Shown piece by piece: positions 43,489 through 51,118 of a DNA stretch of 51,118 nucleotides. Numbering within the stretch: position 1 is the stretch's first letter; each line of letters begins with the position of its first letter. This DNA is from an uncultured Caulobacterales bacterium (GTDB lineage: Bacteria; Pseudomonadota; Alphaproteobacteria; Caulobacterales; Caulobacteraceae), in NCBI GenBank assembly GCA_903858185.1, contig CAIOHT010000051.1, forward strand, positions 1 through 51,118, read 5' to 3'. A program made the translations under genes and the position numbers. The notes under the pieces are model-generated. The model was not told the DNA's origin and searched no databases. It worked only from the letters and a program-made list of their open reading frames with translations.

Positions 43489-44628
43489 TCACTGCCGGAA
43501 CATCTCCCGGCTGATGATCACCCGCATGATCTCGTTGGTGCCTTCGAGAATCTGGTGGACGCGCAGGTCGCGGACCACGCGCTCCAGCGGATAGTCCTGC
43601 AGATAACCGTAGCCGCCGTGCAGCTGCAGCGCCTGGTTGGCGACCTCGAAGCCGGCGTCGGTGGCGAAGCGCTTGGCCATGGCGCAGAGTTTCGTCGCGT
43701 TGGGGTCGCGGCGGTCCAGGGCGTCGGCGGCGTTGCGGACCATCAGCCGCGCGGCCTCAAGCTCGGTGGCCATGTCGGCGATCTTGAACTGCAGGGCCTG
43801 GAAGTCCTTCAGCGGCTTGCCGAACTGGTTGCGGGTTTCCATGTAGGCCTTGGCCGTGTCGAGCGCGAAGGCAGCGCCGCCCAGCGAGCAGCTGGCGATG
43901 TTCAGCCGGCCGCCGTCGAGGCCCATCATGGCGAAGCGGAAGCCCTCCCCCTCCCCGCCGATGCGGTTGGACTCATGCACCCGCACACCGTCGAAATTGA
44001 CCTGGGCGGTCGGCTGCGACTTCCAGCCCATCTTGCGCTCGTTGGCGCCGAAGCTGAGTCCGGGCGCGCCCTTCTCGACCACGAAGGCCGAGACGCCCCT
44101 GGCGCCCGGCTCGCCGGTGCGAGCCATGACAACGTAGATGTCCGACACCCCGCCGCCGCTGATGAAGGCCTTGGCCCCGTTCAGCACATAGTGGTCACCG
44201 TCCTTCGACGCCGTAGTGCGCATCGCTGCAGCGTCGGACCCAGAGCCCGGCTCGGTCAGGCAGTAGCTGGCAATCAGCTCCATGGTCGTCAGTCGCGGCA
44301 GCCAGCGGTGGCGCAGCTCGTCCGAGCCGAACCGGTCGATCATCCAGGACGCCATGTTGTGGATGGTCAGATAGGCCGCCGTCGACACGTCGCCGTAACT
44401 CAGGGCCTCGAAGATGACCGAGGCGTCGAGGCGCGAGAGGCCCGATCCGCCCACGTCGTCCTGCACATAGATGCCGGCAAAGCCGAGGGCGGCGGCCGAG
44501 CGCATCACGTCGACCGCGAAGTGGCCCTCCTCGTCCCACTTCGCCGAATGCGGGGCGAGTTCGTCCCGCGCAAAGGCCTGGGCCATCTCCTGGATCGCGC
44601 GTTGGTCGTCAGACAGGGAGAAATCCAT
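43489..44628 (-). CDS. Acyl-CoA dehydrogenase (isobutyryl-CoA type)
   Basis: A 379-residue FAD acyl-CoA dehydrogenase. The catalytic glutamate is Glu362 in [10 protein letters not shown], and FAD-binding [14 protein letters not shown] and GFQALQ-like sequence ([20 protein letters not shown]) and [19 protein letters not shown] are present. Proximity to hydroxyisobutyryl-CoA hydrolase and hydroxyisobutyrate dehydrogenase suggests isobutyryl-CoA (valine pathway) as substrate, but short-branched specificity cannot be read directly. The ATG at 44628 is canonical. It is the first gene of the leftward set. Confidence 0.92.
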   Translation of the reverse strand: MDFSLSDDQRAIQEMAQAFARDELAPHSAKWDEEGHFAVDVMRSAAALGFAGIYVQDDVGGSGLSRLDASVIFEALSYGDVSTAAYLTIHNMASWMIDRFGSDELRHRWLPRLTTMELIASYCLTEPGSGSDAAAMRTTASKDGDHYVLNGAKAFISGGGVSDIYVVMARTGEPGARGVSAFVVEKGAPGLSFGANERKMGWKSQPTAQVNFDGVRVHESNRIGGEGEGFRFAMMGLDGGRLNIASCSLGGAAFALDTAKAYMETRNQFGKPLKDFQALQFKIADMATELEAARLMVRNAADALDRRDPNATKLCAMAKRFATDAGFEVANQALQLHGGYGYLQDYPLERVVRDLRVHQILEGTNEIMRVIISREMFRQ

Positions 44629-44736
44629 GCGCGTTCAGTCTCCGTCGGAGCATGTTGCGCCCCGGTTGTAGCGGGTTGATGACCTGACGCGCACGGCGCA
44701 ACCTGTCAACGCGCGAGACCGCGCAGGAGGCCGCCC

Positions 44737-45222
44737 TTGACCAAGCCCGCCGGAGCCATCCGCACCGAGGCCGAACGCAACCTTGCCCTTCTGGGCTATG
44801 GTCTGCTGGGGGTGTCGATCTTCTTTGCGGGCATAACCGCCCTTGTCGCAGCCGGGATCGCTTACGCCCTCTGCAATGCAGCCAACGAAGAGCTGTCGCG
44901 CCATTTCCGGTTCCAGATCCGCATCTTCTGGATCGGAGTCGGGTGCATCCTGCTGACCCTCGTCGCGGGGCTGGTCGCAGCCTTCGGCGCCGTCGGAAAC
45001 CTGCTCCATAACGCCCCGCCGACCGACATGGTCAGGCAGATCGAGCTGTTCGGCCGCCAGATCGACCTCAGCAACCTGCGCATCTCGCCGCTCGTGGTCA
45101 TATCGACAGTGGTCTCCGCCGGCGCAGGGCTTCTGGGTGCGCTGTGGATGCTGATCGCGCCGACCATCGGCTTCATCCGGCTTGCCACATCGAAGCACAT
45201 GGGCCAGACCGCCCGCCCATGA
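44737..45222 (+). CDS. Membrane protein of unknown function (DUF4870-like)
   Basis: A 161-residue membrane protein with four predicted helices, at about 15-45 (LLGYGLLGVSIFFAGITALVAAGIAYALC), 60-85, and two near the C-terminus. NEELSRHFRFQIRIFWIGV recalls the DUF4870/TM2-like membrane proteins that have a short helix carrying a His-Phe pair, but I cannot name it. A TTG start at 44737 is clear from AGGAGG 6 nt upstream. Its TGA overlaps the hemB ATG (ATGA), so it is co-translated with hemB. Confidence 0.75.
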   Translation: MTKPAGAIRTEAERNLALLGYGLLGVSIFFAGITALVAAGIAYALCNAANEELSRHFRFQIRIFWIGVGCILLTLVAGLVAAFGAVGNLLHNAPPTDMVRQIELFGRQIDLSNLRISPLVVISTVVSAGAGLLGALWMLIAPTIGFIRLATSKHMGQTARP

Positions 45223-46235
45223 GCCTGCCGCCCCTCGCCGCCTATCCCGCCCTGCGTCTTCGCCGCCTGCGTCAGGCCGACTGGAGCCGACGACTGGTCC
45301 GCGAAAGCGTGATGACGCCGGCCGACCTGATCTGGTCGATGGTGGTGCACGAGGGTGAAGGCAGGATCCCGGTCGCCTCCATGCCTGGCGTCGAACGGCT
45401 ATCCGTGAAGGAAGCGGCAAAAGCCGCTGTTCGGGCTAGAGAACTCGGAATTCCGGCCATCGCCATCTTTCCGCACATCGACGGCGCCCGGAAGGACTCG
45501 GCCGGCTCGTTGGCCGCTGACCCGGACGGCGTCATCAGCCGTGCGGTCAGGGCCATGAAGGACGCCGCGCCAGAGGTCGGGATCATGTGCGACGTGGCGC
45601 TCGATCCGTTCACGACGCATGGCCATGACGGCGTCCTGCAAGCGGGCAAGGTGGTCAATGACGCCACCATCGACCGGCTGCTGGAGCAGGCGCTCGTGCA
45701 GGCCCGGGCGGGCTGCGACATCCTGGCTCCATCCGACATGATGGACGGCCGGGTCGGCGCCATCCGAGCCGTGCTGGAAGCTGAAGGTTTTCAGGACACT
45801 ATGATCATGTCCTACGCCGCAAAATACGCCTCCGCCTTTTACGGCCCGTACCGTGACGCGATCGGCTCGGGGAAGCTGGGCTCCGGCGATATCGAAAACC
45901 CCGCCGACAAGAAGACCTACCAGCAGGACCCTGCCAACAGCGACGAGGCCCTGCGCGAGGTCGCGCTCGACATCGCCGAGGGCGCGGACATGGTCATGGT
46001 AAAGCCGGGGATGCCTTATCTCGATATAATCCAGCGTGTTGTGGACACCTTCTCAGTGCCGACCTTCGCCTTCCAGGTCAGCGGCGAGTACGCGATGATC
46101 ATGGCCGCCGCGCAGAACGGCTGGATCGATGAGGAACGCGCCATTCTCGAGAGCCTCGGCGCGTTCAAGCGCGCGGGCTGCGCGGGGGTAATCTCCTACT
46201 TCGCGCCCAGGGCGGCCGAGATGTTGAGCCGGTAA
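45219..46235 (+). CDS. hemB: Delta-aminolevulinic acid dehydratase (Mg-type)
   Basis: A 338-residue porphobilinogen synthase, the second step of heme synthesis. The catalytic lysines are Lys202 (YAAKYASAFYGPYRDA) and Lys262 (MVKPGMPYLD). The metal site is CDVALDPFTTHGHDG (124-138), in which aspartates replace the zinc cysteines, marking the magnesium-dependent type common in alphaproteobacteria. It starts at 45219, overlapping the upstream membrane protein by 4 nt; the longer frame is not conserved. Confidence 0.96.
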   Translation: MSLPPLAAYPALRLRRLRQADWSRRLVRESVMTPADLIWSMVVHEGEGRIPVASMPGVERLSVKEAAKAAVRARELGIPAIAIFPHIDGARKDSAGSLAADPDGVISRAVRAMKDAAPEVGIMCDVALDPFTTHGHDGVLQAGKVVNDATIDRLLEQALVQARAGCDILAPSDMMDGRVGAIRAVLEAEGFQDTMIMSYAAKYASAFYGPYRDAIGSGKLGSGDIENPADKKTYQQDPANSDEALREVALDIAEGADMVMVKPGMPYLDIIQRVVDTFSVPTFAFQVSGEYAMIMAAAQNGWIDEERAILESLGAFKRAGCAGVISYFAPRAAEMLSR

Positions 46236-46313
46236 CCGGTCGCATCGTCGTCGTTAACGCTAAATTCGGCCGCTGACGTGAACCTGTGGCGTACTCTGAA
46301 CTCTAGGGGGCCC

Positions 46314-48803
46314 ATGAGGCTGCGTCACCTTCTCGTCCTGTGCGTCGCGCTGGCCTTGGGTCAGGCGCTTCCGGTCGAAGCCACCCCGATACCTGTTTCG
46401 AGCCAGGCTGCGCAGGACAAGCGCGCCGTCGATCTCGCCGCGACCCTCGAGGCCAACGGCCTCATGGCGACACCGGCCGAGATCGCCGCCTGGGAGGCGC
46501 GTGCGGCACAGTCCACCGGCGATATCCGGATAGAGATGCTGCGGCGCATATCCGTGGAGGCGTTGACCGCTTCCGATATGCCTCGCGCTCAGCGCTGGAT
46601 GAAGCTGTACGCCGAAGAGATTCGTCTTCGCCGCGATACCAGACACGCGCGCGCGCTTCTTCACCTGAAAGCCTACGAGCGGGGGATCGAGGGGGACTTC
46701 GGCGATGCCGCGGCGGAACTGACCCGTCTTCTGGCGGGTGAGCCGGATCCGTTCCTGAGGGCCACCGGGGGACGGTTGCTCGCCTACGCCCTGACCGATG
46801 CCGGTCTTCCGGTCCAGGCGTTGCAGGTCATCCGGTCAGCCCTGCTTGATGCTGATCAGTCGTCGGGGGAGGCAGCGCTGAAAATGGGCCTCGCCGATGC
46901 AGGTGCCTACGCCTCGCGTGAACTTGGCGACCTGCCGGCCTTCCTCGACAACGTCGATCTGCAGATCACGGTTTCGCCCGGAACGATGCAGCCGCTCGAT
47001 GGCCGCACAGCACTGTACAACATGGCGATCCTGACCTCGAGCGTTGGCCGCGATGCACTGGCAACTCAGCTGATGCGGCAGTTCCAGCGCCTGTCCGCCG
47101 CCACCGAAAACGAGATCGAGATCGGCTGGGCAAACGAGCTTTGCGCCACCGTGTTGAGCCGCGCCCGGGCATTCGATGAGGCCCTGACATGCGCCCAGGA
47201 CGCCCTCGCCAATCCGGGGATCGCGCCTGACCACAGGCCGAAGGTCATGCTCATCGAGGTTACCGCCCTGGCGCGTATGGGCCGCTCCGGCGAGGCCCGA
47301 AGGCGCTACGAGGGACTGCGCGCCCTGGCGGATCGTCGCGGCGACCCGCTGCTTCTGCACGACATTCTTCAGGGCGAGGCCGAGGTTCTTCGCAGCGAGG
47401 GCCGTCTCGCCCAGGCCTATGAAGTCCTCCTTCGCTTTCATGAAGAGCAACTGCGCGACACCAATGCGGCTGCCGTCGATGGGCTGCACAACATGCGGTC
47501 GAGCCTTGAGGGCGAGATCAACGACACCCAGGCCCTGTTGAAGGCGCAACGCCGCCAGACGCTGCAGATTACCGCGCTTGTGGGCTTTGTGGCGCTGGCC
47601 CTGATAGCGGCGATCGCGTCGTTGCTGGCCCAGCGCCGGTTGCAGAAGCGATTGAGAGCCGCCGCAGACCGGGCGGAGCGGGCCGACCGGGTGAAATCGG
47701 AATTCCTGGCCAATATGAGCCACGAAATTCGCACGCCGCTGACCAGCATCGTCGGCTTTTCCAGGTTGCTCAACGAGCAGCCCGAGTTGTCAGCCGTCTC
47801 GAGCGGCTTTGCCAACAGGATCGTTACGGCGACCCAATCGTTGCTGGCGATCGTCAATGATGTCCTCGACTTCTCCAAGATCGAGGCGGGCCAGGCCCGG
47901 ATTGATCCCCGCCCCGTCGACCCACGGGCGCTCATTGTCGATGTCGCCGGCCTGTTCGACGCCCAGGCGGCCGAGAAGGGCCTGACCGTGGCACTCGAGG
48001 TCAGCGACACCCTGCCCGACTGGATCGTGACCGATCCTGACCGGCTGCGTCAGATCCTGCTCAATCTGATCGGCAATGCGGTCAAGTTCACCTCCGTCGG
48101 CGCCGTGACGGTCGCCGCCGACTGGTCCGGGGAGGCCGGCCTCCGGATCAGCGTCGAGGACAGCGGTCCCGGAATCTCCCCGGACGGCCAGGCGAGGCTG
48201 TTCCGTCGGTTCTCCCAGGTTGATCGGGCGTCGAACCGGCTCGAGGGCGGCACGGGTCTCGGTCTGGCCATCTGTAGCGGCCTGGTCGACGCCATGGGCG
48301 GTGAGATTGGCGTCAAAAGCACCGAAGGCCAGGGCAGTCTGTTCTGGTTCCGCCTGCCGGCCCCGGCCGCGGACACGCCGGAAGCGACAGCGCCCCTGCC
48401 GGCGGCGCGACCGGCCGGAAACCTGTCGGATCGGGCCCGAATCCTCGTGGTGGACGATAACGAGGCAAACCGCGAACTCGTGAAGCTCCTGCTCGCGGCG
48501 CTCGACCTGGACATCACCTACGCCGTCGACGGCGAGGAGGCTGTCGAGGCCGCAGCGACCACACCGTTCGAGCTGATCCTCATGGACATCCGGATGCCGG
48601 GGATGGGCGGCGAAGCGGCGATGCACACGATCCGCGCCGGAGAGGGTCCGAACGCACAGGCCCCCATCCTGGCATTCACCGCCGACGTCGATGGCCAGGC
48701 GACAGAACGCCTGCTCGGCGCGGGCTTCGACGGACATATCCCCAAGCCGATAGACCCGCGCGCCCTGCTCACGGCGGTCGTGCAGTGGACCTCCGCCGCC
48801 TAG
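46314..48803 (+). CDS. Hybrid sensor histidine kinase with helical-repeat sensor
   Basis: An 829-residue hybrid histidine kinase. The order is a signal peptide (1-23), a periplasmic region rich in tetratricopeptide-like helix pairs (about 25-405), a membrane helix (416-438), a HisKA domain with His470 in NMSHEIRTP, an HATPase domain (NLIGNAVKF, DSGPGIS, GGTGLGLAI), and a receiver with Asp758 in LILMDIRMPG (DDNEANRELV start). The ATG at 46314 follows AGGGGG and begins the signal; a GTG at 46278 is in frame upstream. The ligand is unknown. No cognate regulator or phosphotransfer gene is adjacent. Confidence 0.93.
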   Translation: MRLRHLLVLCVALALGQALPVEATPIPVSSQAAQDKRAVDLAATLEANGLMATPAEIAAWEARAAQSTGDIRIEMLRRISVEALTASDMPRAQRWMKLYAEEIRLRRDTRHARALLHLKAYERGIEGDFGDAAAELTRLLAGEPDPFLRATGGRLLAYALTDAGLPVQALQVIRSALLDADQSSGEAALKMGLADAGAYASRELGDLPAFLDNVDLQITVSPGTMQPLDGRTALYNMAILTSSVGRDALATQLMRQFQRLSAATENEIEIGWANELCATVLSRARAFDEALTCAQDALANPGIAPDHRPKVMLIEVTALARMGRSGEARRRYEGLRALADRRGDPLLLHDILQGEAEVLRSEGRLAQAYEVLLRFHEEQLRDTNAAAVDGLHNMRSSLEGEINDTQALLKAQRRQTLQITALVGFVALALIAAIASLLAQRRLQKRLRAAADRAERADRVKSEFLANMSHEIRTPLTSIVGFSRLLNEQPELSAVSSGFANRIVTATQSLLAIVNDVLDFSKIEAGQARIDPRPVDPRALIVDVAGLFDAQAAEKGLTVALEVSDTLPDWIVTDPDRLRQILLNLIGNAVKFTSVGAVTVAADWSGEAGLRISVEDSGPGISPDGQARLFRRFSQVDRASNRLEGGTGLGLAICSGLVDAMGGEIGVKSTEGQGSLFWFRLPAPAADTPEATAPLPAARPAGNLSDRARILVVDDNEANRELVKLLLAALDLDITYAVDGEEAVEAAATTPFELILMDIRMPGMGGEAAMHTIRAGEGPNAQAPILAFTADVDGQATERLLGAGFDGHIPKPIDPRALLTAVVQWTSAA

Positions 48804-49873
48804 CCGCCCGAGGCCGCCAGCAGCGCCGCGAGCCGATCCTGCCAGAATGCCGCCCAGGTGTGTGTGCCGTGCCCCTTGCCATCCGGGCTCACCGGCAGCA
48901 GCACATAGGTTCCGCGCCTGATCCGGGGCGCGAAGGTCTCGGCCAGCCCCAGCTCGGGCGGGTTGATGAAGTCATCGGCCGAGTTGATCCACATGACCGG
49001 GACGGTGATCCGCTCCAGCCCGGCGGAAGGATCGTAGGTGCGCGAGGCGTTCACCTGGAACAGCAGGTCATTGGCGTCGAGACCGGCCATGGCCGCCGGG
49101 ATCGTCTTCCCGGTCCAGGCGTCCGCGGCCTCCCGGGTCGGCAGGGCGAGCTGCATCGGCAGCGGCGCCCCGCCGGCGAGGCTCAGCAGGCTCTGGGCCG
49201 TCCGCAGCCCCTGAAGCGGCTGTTCGACATAGTTCCCGCCCTTCCAGGCCGGATCGGAGCGGATGGCCTCCATCAGCATCTGTCGCCAGACCCGGTTGCG
49301 GCCGGCGATCTGTGTCGGCAGGCAGGCCAGCGGCATCAGGGCGTCGGCGAACTCCGGATGCGCCTCTCCCCACACGAAGGCATGCATGCAACCCATTGAT
49401 GTTCCGAGAATAAGCCGCAGGCGATCGACCTTCAGCCCGTCGACCAGCAGCCGCCGCTGGGCCTCGACCATGTCGTCGTAATCGTAGGCCGGAAACCGCG
49501 CGCGCAACCCGTCACTGGGCTTTGACGAGGCGCCATGGCCAATGCCGTCCGGCAGGATGATGTAGTACTTCGCCGGATCCAGCAGGCCGCCGGGCCTGAA
49601 CAGCACATCGGCAAACTGCGGCCGAAGGAACTGGGCGCCGGACCCGCCGGTCCCGTGCAGGATCATGACCGCATTGACCACCCGGCCCGAGGTGTCCCGC
49701 CGGGGCTCGCCGAGGGTGCGGTAGTGCAGGCGCAGCTCCGGCAGGGCCTCGCCGGAGCGGAACCGGAAATCGCGGATGACGACGTCGCCCTCCTTCACCG
49801 TCGGCGCAGCGAGCGCCGGAGCGGCCAGGACCAGAATCAACCCGCCGAAGAGCGCGGCGAACAGACGGGTCAT
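48800..49873 (-). CDS. MetX-like alpha/beta hydrolase with signal peptide
   Basis: A 357-residue protein of the homoserine O-acetyltransferase-like alpha/beta-hydrolase group. Signal MTRLFAALFGGLILVLAAPALA marks export. The nucleophile elbow GTSMGCMHA has Ser159; NSADDFINPP and GHGTHTWA supply the likely acid and histidine. Cytosolic homoserine acetyltransferases lack a signal, so this is more likely a hydrolase or esterase. It shares one CTAG stop with the kinase gene and overlaps the next gene by 4 nt (ATGA). Confidence 0.85.
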   Translation of the reverse strand: MTRLFAALFGGLILVLAAPALAAPTVKEGDVVIRDFRFRSGEALPELRLHYRTLGEPRRDTSGRVVNAVMILHGTGGSGAQFLRPQFADVLFRPGGLLDPAKYYIILPDGIGHGASSKPSDGLRARFPAYDYDDMVEAQRRLLVDGLKVDRLRLILGTSMGCMHAFVWGEAHPEFADALMPLACLPTQIAGRNRVWRQMLMEAIRSDPAWKGGNYVEQPLQGLRTAQSLLSLAGGAPLPMQLALPTREAADAWTGKTIPAAMAGLDANDLLFQVNASRTYDPSAGLERITVPVMWINSADDFINPPELGLAETFAPRIRRGTYVLLPVSPDGKGHGTHTWAAFWQDRLAALLAASGG

Positions 49874-50730
49874 TGCGGGGTCTCCAGTCGCGCGGCCAGG
49901 CTCGACGTATCCCAGCGATGACCGCCCATGGCCTGGACCTCGGCATAGTAGCCGTCGACCAGCGCCGTCATCGCCAGCTTCGCGCCATTGGCCGCCGCCT
50001 CGTCGAGCACCAGACCCAGGTCCTTGCGCATCCAGTCGACGGCGAAACCGAAGTCGAACTTCCCTTCAACCATCGTCGCCCAGCGATTGTCCATCTGCCA
50101 GGACTGGGCGGCGCCCTTGCTGATCGCCTCGAACACCAGTTGCGGGTCGATGCCGGACCGCTTGCTGAAATGGACAGCCTCGGCCAGGCCCTGGACCACA
50201 CCGGCGATGCAGATCTGGTTGACCATCTTGGCCAGCTGGCCTGACCCGGCCTCGCCGATCCGCTTCACGGCCTTCGAATAGGCGCCGATGACCGGCTCGA
50301 TGCGCGCCACGGCCTCGGCGTCGCCGCCGGCCATGACAGTCAGCTGGCCATTCTCGGCGCCGGCCTGGCCGCCGCTCACGGGTGCATCGACGAACCAGCG
50401 ACCGGCCGCCCTCGCGAGCGCCGCCATGTCCCGGGCGACTACGGCCGAGGTCGTGGTGTGATCAACGATGATCCCGCCAGGCGCCATGGCCGCCAGCGCT
50501 TCGGGAACAACGCCGCGCACATCGGCGTCATTGCCGACACAGAGCGCCACGATCTCGCAGCCCGACGCCGCGTCGGTCACCGTCGCTCCGGCTGATCCGC
50601 CGTGAGTCTCGACCCAGCGCACCGCCTTTTCCGGGCTTCGATTGAAGACACTGACCCTGTGTCCGGCCCTGGCCAGGTGGCCGGCCATCGGAAATCCCAT
50701 GACCCCAAGACCAACGAAGGCGATTTTCAT
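49870..50730 (-). CDS. Beta-hydroxyacid dehydrogenase family protein
   Basis: A 286-residue paralogue of mmsB from the HIBADH/tartronate-semialdehyde-reductase family. GLGVMGFPMA is at 7-16, the substrate loop DAPVSGGQAGAENG is present, and the lysine-containing LAKMVNQICIAG follows. It lacks the HIBADH-specific tail, so the substrate (tartronate semialdehyde, hydroxyisobutyrate or other) is unclear. The ATG at 50730 gives the canonical MKIAFVGLG; the GTG at 50751 adds seven residues without similarity. It couples by ATGA to the exported hydrolase gene. Confidence 0.88.
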   Translation of the reverse strand: MKIAFVGLGVMGFPMAGHLARAGHRVSVFNRSPEKAVRWVETHGGSAGATVTDAASGCEIVALCVGNDADVRGVVPEALAAMAPGGIIVDHTTTSAVVARDMAALARAAGRWFVDAPVSGGQAGAENGQLTVMAGGDAEAVARIEPVIGAYSKAVKRIGEAGSGQLAKMVNQICIAGVVQGLAEAVHFSKRSGIDPQLVFEAISKGAAQSWQMDNRWATMVEGKFDFGFAVDWMRKDLGLVLDEAAANGAKLAMTALVDGYYAEVQAMGGHRWDTSSLAARLETPQ

Positions 50731-50816
50731 GTCCGAACCCCGATTCCGCACTCGCGACGCAACGCCATCTTAACGACCGCAGGCGACCTTCGCCTGACAT
50801 TAAGCGGGGATTCACC

Positions 50817-51118
50817 ATGGCGCTGAACAGCGACGCGCCCATCATGATCAAGAAGGTCAAGAAGGTCGTTGGTGGCGGACACCACGGCGGCGCCTGGAAG
50901 GTCGCCTACGCCGACTTTGTGACCGCCATGATGGCCTTCTTCCTGTTGATGTGGCTGATCAACACGACCAGCCCCGAGCAGAAGCGCGGCATCGCCGACT
51001 ACTTCGCGCCGGCGAGCGTGTCCGAGACCACCAGCGGGTCCGGTGGCATTCTTGGCGGGACGTCCCTTGGCGAAGACGGCGCCAAATCGTCCGGCTCTTC
51101 GGCGATCATCGAACAGAC
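50817..51118 (+). CDS. motB: Flagellar motor protein MotB (5' part)
   Basis: The window ends inside this gene, leaving about 100 residues. The basic start MIKKVKKVVGGGHHGGAWKVAYADFVTAMMAFFLLMWLIN is the MotB/LafU stator signature. Asp33 in YADFVTAMM is the proton-binding residue of the stator channel, and EQKRGIADYFAP resembles the plug region. A serine/glycine-rich linker follows (about 68-100), where the peptidoglycan-binding OmpA domain should begin after the window. GGGGA lies 11 nt upstream of ATG. Confidence 0.92.
   Translation, partial: MALNSDAPIMIKKVKKVVGGGHHGGAWKVAYADFVTAMMAFFLLMWLINTTSPEQKRGIADYFAPASVSETTSGSGGILGGTSLGEDGAKSSGSSAIIEQ

Noticed and set aside
46254..46268. CtrA-like site TTAACGCTAAATTCG before the histidine kinase
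   Set aside because: Consensus needs TTAA-N7-TTAA; the second half is TTCG, so only 6 of 8 bases match.
50770..50803. Two TTAA motifs upstream of motB
   Set aside because: They are 30 nt apart rather than 11, so they do not make a CtrA box.

Overview
The window is high-GC bacterial chromosome and looks like an alphaproteobacterium of the Caulobacterales (Caulobacter, Brevundimonas or Phenylobacterium type). The reasons are the C4-type 5-aminolevulinate synthase, a MucR-family regulator, a cold-shock protein with two CSD domains, a class I PHA synthase, an NDUFS4-like complex I subunit, and the gene orders plsX-fabH-ihfA-merR and glyA-nrdR-rib-nusB-thiL. The genus cannot be fixed from the sequence alone. 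I see no prophage, insertion sequence, integrase or CRISPR array. This is core chromosome with small intergenic repeats.

Layout. 0-8 kb: an acetyltransferase, an orphan amino-acid-binding lipoprotein, a cystathionine beta-lyase, tRNA-Arg(TCT), the complex I accessory subunit, tRNA-Pro(TGG), a kinase-like phosphotransferase plus a zinc alcohol dehydrogenase, a thioesterase/DUF192 pair, the double cold-shock protein and tRNA-Glu(TTC). 8-14 kb: a leftward operon alaC-like aminotransferase, hom, glpX, recJ, then a small lipoprotein. 14-19 kb: phaC, an argC/acetyltransferase pair, and rplM-rpsI with a clear promoter and terminator. 19-24 kb: divergent alkaline phosphatase and PhoX genes (phosphate scavenging), heme A synthase, three small membrane proteins and tRNA-Pro(GGG). 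24-28 kb: DUF177, plsX, fabH, ihfA and a MerR gene (lipid synthesis and nucleoid), a cytochrome bc1 assembly chaperone and bamE. 28.8-37.7 kb: one long leftward array, glyA, nrdR, ribD, ribE, ribBA, ribH, nusB, thiL, an unknown exported protein and the proton-pumping pyrophosphatase hppA. 37.8-51 kb: a MucR-like regulator, hemA, valine-catabolism genes with two exported methyltransferase-like proteins among them, hemB, a hybrid histidine kinase, a MetX-like exported hydrolase, a second beta-hydroxyacid dehydrogenase, and the start of motB, which runs off the end.

How the genes fit together. hemA and hemB give the first two steps of tetrapyrrole synthesis, and ctaA and the bc1 chaperone use its product. 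The acyl-CoA dehydrogenase, hydroxyisobutyryl-CoA hydrolase and hydroxyisobutyrate dehydrogenase are three enzymes of valine breakdown. The rib genes make lumazine and riboflavin, but two expected activities are not visible here. RibD has only its reductase domain, and the GTP cyclohydrolase II half of RibBA has lost its zinc cysteines.

Most notable: (1) a reductase-only ribD whose only plausible start is CTG, placed 7 nt after a perfect GGAGG; (2) the degenerate cyclohydrolase half of RibBA; (3) a tandem pair of methyltransferase-like proteins with export signals; (4) three convergent gene pairs that share one CTAG as both stop codons; (5) a palindromic repeat of about 110 bp in three copies, plus an unrelated inverted repeat at 569-705; (6) two perfect palindromes just upstream of the rplM promoter; (7) a MucR-like protein without the zinc-ligand histidines; (8) a histone-H1-like Lys/Ala/Pro tail on PhaC.
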